Source: Elusimicrobiota bacterium
Lineage (GTDB): Bacteria; Elusimicrobiota; Elusimicrobia; UBA1565; UBA9628
Reading direction: 5' to 3'
DNA length: 10,697 nt
NCBI GenBank assembly: GCA_023700845.1
Contig: JAMPYD010000041.1
Span: forward strand, 1 to 10,697
The notes below the pieces were generated by a model. It had not been told where the DNA came from. It did no database searches and was given only the letters and a program-made list of their open reading frames with translations. Shown here one piece after another: positions 1-4,984 of this stretch. Position 1 is the first letter of the stretch; each line of letters begins with the position of its first letter. The position numbers were made by a program, and so were the translations under genes.

Positions 1-1320
1 AGCGCCCCCGGCCCCGGCGCCCGGCGCGGCGGTTTTCCCCGCCGCCGCGGCCGCCCCGGCGGCGCCCGCGGCGGGAGGCGCGGCCCCCTCGGCCGGCGAG
101 GCCCCGGCGCCGTCCCCGTCGCCGAAGCTCCGGGCCAGCTCCCCCATCCGGGACAGCAAAGAGGCCAGGCTCGGCGAGCGGCTGCGGCCGGCGCCGAGCT
201 TTTCCGCGGCCAGGTCCTCGGCCGCGGCGAGACGGCGATCCTCCTCGGTGTACTCCCCGAACTCCTCGTCGTCCTCCGCGAGGATCTCATCCTGCACGGC
301 GCTCCAGACCGCGTCGAGGTCCTCGGGCGGGACGTCCTGGCCCTTGCGATAGGAGCCGAGTCCGGCGTGGGGATTGCAGGACCCCGAAAGGCCGCTGCAG
401 GACGCGGACCATTGGAAATCCCGGGCGCCCGCGGTCATGCCGATGTCCTTGAACGCCGCGGCGCGCAGCTCGGGGCGCGCGGCGAAATCGCGCTTGAGGT
501 CCGCGAACTTCTCGCGCGGCAGGACCTCGAAAAAATCCGGACGCCGCGCCAGCGCGGCCGGCTCGGCGCTCAAGGCCTTCCGCAGCCGCTCGAGGTCCGC
601 CGCCGAGGCCGGGGCGCCGTCCGCGCGCTGGATGGCGGCCTCCCCGCGCGGGCCGGCGCCGACCTTGAGCCCCTGGTCGCGGAATGTGGCCGCGTAGCCT
701 GTGCGCGCCGCCAGCGCCAACTCCGGGACCGTGCGCGCGGCCCCCGGAGCGGGGGCGCTCGGCGGGCCTCCGGGCGCGGCAGCGGCCCGCGGCCCGGGGC
801 CGCCGGCCCCGCCCGGGGGCGCGTCCTCCGCCGGGAAAAAGCTCCGCCGCATCGTGTCCGCCGCCCCGGCCGCGCGGCTCATCGTGCGCTCCCGCCGGGC
901 GCCGGCGTCCCGGCGCATGACGTCGGCTTGCTCGGCGGTCGGCGGCGGACCGGACGAGGGGACGCCGCCGGAGACCTCCACGGGAACGGGCGCGGCCGCG
1001 GGCTCTCCGGGGGCGCGAGGGGTGGCGCCGGACGCTTCGACGTTCGCGTCCCCGTCCGCGACGCCGTTCGTGACGATCTCCTCTTTATCCTTATTATTCT
1101 TGTATTTTTTCTTTTCGAGGAGGTAGGGCTTGCAGTCCCCGGTTTTCTTGCAGGCGAGAAACATCTCCTTCAGCTTCATCGCCTCTTTCTCGCCCAGGGC
1201 CGCCCCCGGGGAGGCGTCGTTGAGCGTCTTCTCCGTCTCCCGGGGCCGCTCGTTGACGACCTGCGCCCGGGCCGCCGCGGACGTCAGGAGGATGACGGCG
1301 AGAAGCAGCGGTGGGCGCAT
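1..1320 (-). CDS. Large exported protein of unknown function, C-terminus beyond window
   Basis: The frame is open from an ATG at 1320 to the left edge without a stop, giving 440 codons of a longer protein. It begins with a clear Sec signal peptide (MRPPLLLAVILLTSAAARAQ, predicted cut after ARA or AQ), so the product is probably periplasmic or secreted. The mature part starts with a charged helical stretch holding a CysX5Cys pair (C57, C63) and a Lys/Asn-rich patch (about residues 70-80). It continues as a Pro/Ala/Gly-rich linker (about 95-215), a more globular section with a second CysX6Cys pair (C308, C315) in an aromatic context, an acidic segment around 340-365, and an Ala/Gly-rich tail at the edge. 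The two Cys pairs suggest disulfides and hence an oxidising compartment. I recognise no family. A consensus-like promoter lies directly against the start codon, with no Shine-Dalgarno, so the mRNA may be leaderless. The plus strand of the same frame is also open, but it is the antisense shadow and lacks signal, RBS and family features. Confidence 0.8.
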   Translation of the reverse strand, partial: MRPPLLLAVILLTSAAARAQVVNERPRETEKTLNDASPGAALGEKEAMKLKEMFLACKKTGDCKPYLLEKKKYKNNKDKEEIVTNGVADGDANVEASGATPRAPGEPAAAPVPVEVSGGVPSSGPPPTAEQADVMRRDAGARRERTMSRAAGAADTMRRSFFPAEDAPPGGAGGPGPRAAAAPGGPPSAPAPGAARTVPELALAARTGYAATFRDQGLKVGAGPRGEAAIQRADGAPASAADLERLRKALSAEPAALARRPDFFEVLPREKFADLKRDFAARPELRAAAFKDIGMTAGARDFQWSASCSGLSGSCNPHAGLGSYRKGQDVPPEDLDAVWSAVQDEILAEDDEEFGEYTEEDRRLAAAEDLAAEKLGAGRSRSPSLASLLSRMGELARSFGDGDGAGASPAEGAAPPAAGAAGAAAAAGKTAAPGAGAGGA

Positions 1321-1326
1321 GGAATG

Positions 1327-1355
1327 AGTTTAACGGCGGAACCGCCCCCTGTCAA
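1327..1355 (-). promoter_or_regulatory. Sigma70-type promoter of the minus-strand exported protein
   Basis: On the minus strand a perfect -35 TTGACA (1355-1350) is followed by a 17-nt spacer and -10 TAAACT (1332-1327, 4 of 6 consensus). The seventh base after the -10 is position 1320, the A of the ATG. Transcription would therefore start on or beside the start codon. Confidence 0.7.
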
Positions 1356-1376
1356 TCGCCGCCGGGGACCGGTTTC

Positions 1377-1397
1377 TCCTCGGGGGCCCGACGAGGA
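1377..1397. promoter_or_regulatory. Short inverted repeat upstream of the SWIB promoter
   Basis: TCCTCG (1377-1382) and CGAGGA (1392-1397) form a 6-bp dyad with a 9-nt centre, 4 nt before the -35 of the SWIB promoter, in the divergent intergenic region. The position suits an activator or repressor site. In such GC-rich DNA a 6-bp dyad can arise by chance, so this is weak. Confidence 0.2.
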
Positions 1398-1401
1398 ATC
1401 C

Positions 1402-1430
1402 TTGACCTACGAGGGGAAATCATGTTGAAT
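1402..1430 (+). promoter_or_regulatory. Sigma70-type promoter of the SWIB gene
   Basis: TTGACC (1402-1407, 5 of 6), a 17-nt spacer and TTGAAT (1425-1430, 4 of 6) form a good housekeeping promoter. Transcription would begin near 1437, giving a leader of about 50 nt that contains a proper Shine-Dalgarno AGGAG (1473-1477). This gene is therefore leadered, unlike several neighbours. Confidence 0.6.
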
Positions 1431-1487
1431 TAAGCCTTACGCCGGGTAAAGCCCTTCGAGGCGCCGGCTTCCAGGAGATAAATCACC

Positions 1488-1745
1488 ATGGCGAAGAAGG
1501 CGAACGCGGCGTTCATGAAGCCCCTCACCCCCAGCGACAAGCTCGCGGAGATCGTCGGAGCGAAGCCCCTCCCCCGCACCGAGGTCGTCAAGAAGCTCTG
1601 GGCCTACATCAAGAAGAACAACCTGCAGGACAAGAAGAACAAGCGCAACATCAACGCCGACGCGGCGCTGAAGGCCGTGTTCGCCGGCAAGGCGACGGTC
1701 AACATGTTCGAGATGACCAAGCTCGTCTCCAAGCACCTGAGCTAA
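1488..1745 (+). CDS. Stand-alone SWIB/MDM2-domain protein
   Basis: The 85-aa product is essentially a single SWIB domain (about residues 10-85) after a short basic N-terminus. Family hallmarks are visible: the PSDKLAEIVGAKPLPRTEVVKKLW segment in outline, a YIKKNNLQD helix, the KNKRNINAD turn, and the closing MFEMTKLVSKHL. In eukaryotes SWIB domains are part of SWI/SNF chromatin remodellers. Bacterial one-domain versions are small, basic and presumed to bind DNA or nucleoid components (best known from Chlamydia), but their role is not established. The high Lys content fits a nucleic-acid-associated cytoplasmic protein. The gene is monocistronic, with a clear promoter (1402-1430), a Shine-Dalgarno 10 nt before the ATG, and a strong terminator after the stop. 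It should be well expressed. Confidence 0.93.
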   Translation: MAKKANAAFMKPLTPSDKLAEIVGAKPLPRTEVVKKLWAYIKKNNLQDKKNKRNINADAALKAVFAGKATVNMFEMTKLVSKHLS

Positions 1746-1779
1746 GTCTTTGACCGCCCGGGGAACCCCGGGAAGTCGG

Positions 1780-1814
1780 AAGGCCCCCGCCCGAGCGGGG
1801 GCCTTCTTCGGTTT
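1780..1814 (+). terminator. Intrinsic terminator of the SWIB gene
   Basis: An 11-bp perfect stem (1780-1790 with 1795-1805, AAGGCCCCCGC / GCGGGGGCCTT) with a CCGA loop is followed by a moderately T-rich tail (CTTCGGTTT). It lies 35 nt after the SWIB stop codon. Confidence 0.8.
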
Positions 1815-1844
1815 ACGGATTTGATCAACTGGCGCCGGTGGGCG

Positions 1845-1953
1845 AAAAAAATCTCGGGGGTCTGGTGGCGCGTACGGGATTTGAACCCGTGATCTTCGCC
1901 TTGAGAGGGCGACGTCCTAGGCCGCTAGACGAACGCGCCACCAGAACCCCGAG
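1845..1953 (-). terminator. tRNA-enclosing inverted repeat acting as terminator
   Basis: The 21 nt at 1933-1953 and the 21 nt at 1853-1873 are inverted copies with a single mismatch. They include the 7-bp acceptor stem and extend it by 14 positions. On the minus strand the downstream arm ends CCCCCGAG, then A, then seven Ts (1851-1845), which is the classic end of an intrinsic terminator. The matching 5' arm CTCGGGG (1953-1947) lies in the tRNA leader. The tRNA would therefore be the loop of its own terminator helix. No separate compact hairpin precedes the T tract. Confidence 0.6.
1863..1939 (-). tRNA. tRNA-Glu (anticodon CTC)
   Basis: The minus strand folds as a full cloverleaf of 77 nt with an encoded CCA. 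It has a 7-bp acceptor stem (GGCGCGT / ACGCGCC), discriminator A, an anticodon stem TCGCC / GGCGA with loop CTCTCAA, and a T stem ACGGG / CCCGT with loop TTCAAAT. The anticodon CTC (1905-1903) reads the glutamate codon GAG, the dominant Glu codon in these genes. Complementarity continues beyond the acceptor stem into both flanks: the four bases before G1 are TGGT, which can pair with the 3' ACCA. This could compete with RNase P or end maturation. Confidence 0.97.
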
Positions 1954-1968
1954 AACGGAAGGCACCCC

Positions 1969-1998
1969 ATCTTACCACTTACGACGAGGCTGAGGCAA
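1969..1998 (-). promoter_or_regulatory. Candidate promoter of tRNA-Glu
   Basis: On the minus strand TTGCCT (1998-1993, 4 of 6) is followed by an 18-nt spacer and TAAGAT (1974-1969, 4 of 6). Transcription would start about 1962, roughly 23 nt before the mature 5' end and just ahead of the 5' arm of the terminator helix. It overlaps the 5' end of the oppositely oriented lipoprotein gene. Confidence 0.5.
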
Positions 1999-2379
1999 CT
2001 GTCCGTCATCGCGGCCCTGGCGGCCCTGACCGCCTCCTGCACGACGCTGGAACGGGCCTTCGCCCCCGCCGCCAACCCCTGGCCCATCCCCCGGGAGAGC
2101 CGGGTGCGCCGCGACGGCCGCCTCCTGCGCGTCTACGGCGCTTCCCTTAAGAGCCGCGCGGAGGCCGAGGCGGACGCGAGGCGCTCCTTCGAGGCCTGGC
2201 TGTGGAGCCTCGACCTCGGCGACGACGTCCCCGAGCGCGAGGCCCTGATCGGCCGCATCGTGAACTCGAAGGCGGCCCTGCCGGTGCCGTCTCCGGTCCC
2301 GGAGAAATCCGGCTTCACCTCGATCATCGAGATCGACCTCCCCTCGCTGCAGAAGCAGATCGGCACCCACTATGAGTGA
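1969..2379 (+). CDS. Small lipoprotein, non-standard start codon (first standard start is GTG 2104)
   Basis: From 1969 the frame reads as a signal sequence: basic TTRLRQ, hydrophobic LSVIAALAAL, then TASC as a lipobox with the lipidated Cys at about residue 24. The mature part begins CTTLERAF. The rest carries a GRLLRVYGASLKSRAEAEADARRSFEAWL segment in outline, reminiscent of LPP20-like envelope lipoproteins, though I do not claim that family firmly. The product is 136 aa if translation starts at ATC 1969, which sits 6 nt after a GGAAGG (1957-1962). No ATG, GTG or TTG exists in frame between the stop at 1918 and GTG 2104, and starting at 2104 would delete the whole export signal. CTG 1990 and ACG 1981 are other possibilities. 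The stop overlaps the next gene by 8 nt (ATGAGTGA), so translation of the two is probably coupled. I see no convincing plus-strand promoter. Confidence 0.65.
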   Translation: MLPLTTRLRQLSVIAALAALTASCTTLERAFAPAANPWPIPRESRVRRDGRLLRVYGASLKSRAEAEADARRSFEAWLWSLDLGDDVPEREALIGRIVNSKAALPVPSPVPEKSGFTSIIEIDLPSLQKQIGTHYE

Positions 2380-4171
2380 ACGAGTCCCCCGAGAGCTTCT
2401 GTTCGGCAACCCCGAGAAGGCCTCTCCCAAGATCTCCCCGAACGGCAAGCTGTGGGCCTACCTCGCGCCCGACGAGGGCGTCCTCAACATCTGGGCCGGC
2501 CCCGAGGGCCGCGACGCCCGCCCGCTGACGGCCGACCGCGGCCGCGGAATCCGGGTCTTCTTCTGGGCCGAGGACGAGCGCTCGATCCTGTACGCGCAGG
2601 ACCGCGACGGGGACGAGAACTGGCATCTGTACCAGACCGACGTCGAGAGCGGCGTCACCCGCGACCTGACTCCGTATCCGGGCGTTCAAGCCCAGATCGT
2701 CGCCACCGAGCCGCGCTTCCCCGACGAGGTCCTCGTCGCGCTCAACGACCGGGACCCCAAGCTGCACGACGTCTGGCGCCTGAACGTCAAGACCGGAGCG
2801 CGGACCCTGGAAGCGACGAACCCCGGCGACGCGATCGGCTGGCTGCCCGACCACGAGTTCAAGATCGGCCTCCACAAGGCGATGGGCCCCGACGGCGGCA
2901 CGATCCTGCGCGTCAAGGACGGGGACGGCTGGCGCGACTTCCTGTCGTGCGGGCCCGACGATCAGCTCGGCGCCCACGGCTTCGCGCCCGACGGCGCGCA
3001 CGTCTACGTCGAATCCTCCGTCGGCCGCGACACGACCGCCTTGCTCGAGGTCCCGCTGTCCGGCGGCCCGGCCAAGGTCCTCGCCGAGCACCCGGAGTCG
3101 GACCTCGGCGCGGTCCTCATCCATCCCCGCCGCTACCACGCCGAGGCCGCCTGCTTCGAGGTCGACCGCCTCACCTGGCGCGCGCTCGATCCGGCGGTGA
3201 AAATGGACATCACCGCGATGGCCGCCCTGCAGGGCGAGGTCACCGTCGTCTCGCGCAACGACGCGGACACGGTCTGGTACCTGCTCGTCAACAAGCCCGA
3301 CAAGTCTCCCGCCTTCCTGCGCTGGAACCGCGTCGGCCGCGTCGCGACCCCGCTGTTCTCCACGCGCCCGCGGCTCGACGCCTACGCGCTCGCGCCGATG
3401 ACGCCGGTCAAGTACGACGCGCGCGACGGGCGGGCCGTGCGCGGATACCTGACGACGCCGGCGGGAGCGGAGGCGAAGGGCCTTCCCCTCGTCCTGCTCG
3501 TCCACGGCGGCCCCTGGGTGCGCGATCACTGGGGCTTCCACCCCGAGGCGCAGTGGCTGGCGAGCCTCGGCTACGCCTGCCTCCAGCTCAACTACCGCGG
3601 CTCCGCCGGCTTCGGCAAGGCCCACCTGCACGCGGGCGACCGCGAGTGGGGCGCCAAGATGCAGGACGACCTCACCGACGGCGTGCGGTGGGCCGTCGAG
3701 CGGGGCGTCGCCAACCCCGCGCGCGTCGCGATCTACGGCGGCTCCTACGGCGGCTACGCCGCGCTCGCCGGGGCCGCCTTCACGCCCGGCGTTTACAGAT
3801 GCGCGATCGACGTCGTGGGGCCCTCGAACCTGATCACCTTGATCAAGTCGATCCCTCCTTATTGGGAGCCCCTGAAACGGACCTTCGACCTTCGCGTCGG
3901 CTCCGTCGAGACCGAGGAAGAGTTCCTGAAGTCCCGCTCCCCTTTGTTTCATGTCGACAAGATCGACATCCCGCTCCTCATCGCCCAGGGCGCCCACGAC
4001 CCGCGCGTGAAGCAGGCCGAGTCCGAGCAGATCGTCGCCGCCCTGCGCGCGAAAGGCAAGCCCGTCGAGTATCTGCTCTATCCCGACGAGGGCCACGGCT
4101 TCGCCAAGCCCGCCAACCGCCTCGACTTCTACTCGAAAGCGGAAGCCTTCCTCGCCAAGCACCTGGCGTAG
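2372..4171 (+). CDS. S9 family serine peptidase (prolyl oligopeptidase / acylaminoacyl-peptidase type)
   Basis: The 599-aa protein has the two-part S9 architecture. Residues 1 to about 335 form a beta-propeller with WD40/PD40-like repeats (ISPNGKLWAY, FFWAEDERSILYAQDRDGDEN, FAPDGAHVYVES). Residues from about 345 to 599 form an alpha/beta-hydrolase peptidase domain. Catalytic residues are visible: the nucleophile Ser458 in YGGSYGGYA, Asp543 in GAHDPRV, and His575 in EGHGF. The oxyanion-hole segment VHGGPW is at 377-382 and NYRGSAGFG at about 407-415. No signal peptide is present, so it should be cytosolic, cleaving short peptides. The propeller normally restricts access to oligopeptides, but the exact specificity (prolyl, acyl-amino-acid or dipeptidyl) cannot be read from sequence. 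The start overlaps the lipoprotein stop by 8 nt and has no clear Shine-Dalgarno, consistent with coupled reinitiation. Length is normal for bacterial members. Confidence 0.93.
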   Translation: MSERVPRELLFGNPEKASPKISPNGKLWAYLAPDEGVLNIWAGPEGRDARPLTADRGRGIRVFFWAEDERSILYAQDRDGDENWHLYQTDVESGVTRDLTPYPGVQAQIVATEPRFPDEVLVALNDRDPKLHDVWRLNVKTGARTLEATNPGDAIGWLPDHEFKIGLHKAMGPDGGTILRVKDGDGWRDFLSCGPDDQLGAHGFAPDGAHVYVESSVGRDTTALLEVPLSGGPAKVLAEHPESDLGAVLIHPRRYHAEAACFEVDRLTWRALDPAVKMDITAMAALQGEVTVVSRNDADTVWYLLVNKPDKSPAFLRWNRVGRVATPLFSTRPRLDAYALAPMTPVKYDARDGRAVRGYLTTPAGAEAKGLPLVLLVHGGPWVRDHWGFHPEAQWLASLGYACLQLNYRGSAGFGKAHLHAGDREWGAKMQDDLTDGVRWAVERGVANPARVAIYGGSYGGYAALAGAAFTPGVYRCAIDVVGPSNLITLIKSIPPYWEPLKRTFDLRVGSVETEEEFLKSRSPLFHVDKIDIPLLIAQGAHDPRVKQAESEQIVAALRAKGKPVEYLLYPDEGHGFAKPANRLDFYSKAEAFLAKHLA

Positions 4172-4175
4172 GCGA

Positions 4176-4213
4176 ACTCGCACCGGTGCGAGTCGAACTG
4201 TTTCCGGAAACAG
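4176..4213. repeat. Two perfect palindromes with shared CCGG centre, 21 bp apart
   Basis: An 18-bp perfect palindrome ACTCGCACCGGTGCGAGT (4176-4193) and a 16-bp perfect palindrome CTGTTTCCGGAAACAG (4198-4213) lie just after the S9 stop codon. Both centre on CCGG, and the centres are exactly 21 bp apart. CGAACT is directly repeated at the left edge of each (4173 and 4194). As RNA they make hairpins of 7 and 6 bp with CCGG loops. As DNA they look like dimer-binding sites on one helix face. A weaker CCGG element and two GGTCC copies 11 bp apart (4224, 4235) follow. Confidence 0.6.
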
Positions 4214-4262
4214 TCCCAGGACGGGTCCGGCGACGGTCCTTCGAACGCAGCGTAGGCCTTTA

Positions 4263-4300
4263 GCCCGGGAACGGCCCGGGCCCTACGCCCGGGCCCTTTT
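4263..4300 (+). terminator. Intrinsic terminator after the S9 peptidase
   Basis: The stem GGCCCGGGC (4273-4281) / GCCCGGGCC (4287-4295) has loop CCTAC and is followed by CTTTT (4296-4300). A preceding GCCCGGG (4263-4269) can instead pair with CCCGGGC (4275-4281), giving a mutually exclusive hairpin. This could be an antiterminator, or a by-product of the self-complementary CCCGGG. Confidence 0.6.
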
Positions 4301-4337
4301 GGGCCTTCCGGTGCTGAATATCCCGTCGAGAACAACC

Positions 4338-4343
4338 TACCAT
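4338..4343 (+). promoter_or_regulatory. Candidate -10 element of the 4350 gene
   Basis: TACCAT ends 6 nt before the ATG at 4350, so the expected +1 falls on the start codon. Only a poor -35 match (around 4314-4320) is present. The nonamer CTACCATGG recurs at 8103-8111 ahead of the DJ-1 gene. Confidence 0.35.
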
Positions 4344-4349
4344 GGGGAC

Positions 4350-4982
4350 ATGATTCCCTACTCGATCCGCCGCGTCCTGCTCGTTCTCGCCGCCGCCGCT
4401 TTCATGATCTCCCGGGCCGCGGCCCAGACCGACGCCGATTTCTCCTCCGCGCTTCAAAAGGGCGCCCCCTCTCCCGCGCAGTTCGCGAAGATCAAGGCCA
4501 AGCCTCAGAAGCCCGCCGCGCCCGCGCCCAAGGCCCCGACGGCCGACGACGCCGTCTGGCAGAAGGTGCTCGAGACCGTGAAGCGCGACGGCGTGTACAA
4601 GCCCGGCGCCGGCCCCCTGCCGGGCGCCTTCACCATCGACGATTCCACCGGCGACCCGAAGGGCGCCCACGTCGAGCACAGCGTCGCCGTCCTGGGCATG
4701 GTCAACGAGGAGGAGCTCTTCGAGGCCATGGGCGCGATCTTCGTCGTCAAGAGCTACACGATCGACCCCAAGGACGGGAACTGGCGCGTCGACCAGTGGA
4801 TGTTCATGACCGACATCTACGGCGAGGTGGGCGACGGCGGCCACGGCCTTGTCATCCAGACCCCCGACGGGAAGACCCTCTCCGCGACGCCCGAGAAGCT
4901 GAACCCCGCCGACCCCAAGATCCAGGCGCAATTCAACGCGATGCTCAAGCACTGGGCCGAGCGCGCCCCCAAAGGAGCCTGA
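4350..4982 (+). CDS. Exported protein of unknown function, operon partner of the PDZ protease
   Basis: The 210-aa protein starts with a Sec signal peptide (IPYSIRRVLLVLAAAAFMISRAAAQ, cut near AAAQ). The mature chain opens with TDADFSSALQKG, then a Lys/Pro/Ala linker (about residues 48-66). A compact domain of mixed alpha/beta character follows (about 68-205), containing EHSVAVLGMV, AIFVVKSYTID and the aromatic WRVDQWMFMTDIYGE segment. There are no Cys residues and no motif I recognise. An in-frame TTG at 4299 would add 17 residues, but it lies inside the preceding terminator region, so ATG 4350 is chosen because it gives a normal signal peptide. The gene lies 2 nt before the next start codon and carries that gene's Shine-Dalgarno, so the two are co-translated. 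The mature N-terminus resembles that of the adjacent protease. Confidence 0.85.
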   Translation: MIPYSIRRVLLVLAAAAFMISRAAAQTDADFSSALQKGAPSPAQFAKIKAKPQKPAAPAPKAPTADDAVWQKVLETVKRDGVYKPGAGPLPGAFTIDDSTGDPKGAHVEHSVAVLGMVNEEELFEAMGAIFVVKSYTIDPKDGNWRVDQWMFMTDIYGEVGDGGHGLVIQTPDGKTLSATPEKLNPADPKIQAQFNAMLKHWAERAPKGA

Positions 4983-4984
4983 TC

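Noticed and set aside
367..1428. A 353-codon plus-strand frame opposite the exported protein
   Set aside because: The minus-strand frame has a signal peptide and a perfect -35 with correct spacing; the plus frame has neither, and its residues are those expected from the antisense of Ala/Gly/Pro-rich codons.
1853..1953. The inverted repeat around the tRNA as an attachment site of an integrated element
   Set aside because: The repeats are inverted, not direct, include the acceptor stem itself, and no integrase or element is nearby; a terminator explains the T tract better.
2324..4183. A 619-codon minus-strand and a 603-codon plus-strand alternative frame over the S9 peptidase
   Set aside because: The S9 frame carries the complete catalytic triad and propeller; the others are composition-driven shadows.
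4129..4335. A 68-codon minus-strand ORF in the palindrome/terminator region
   Set aside because: It overlaps the end of the S9 gene and the terminator, has no ribosome site, and much of it is palindromic sequence.
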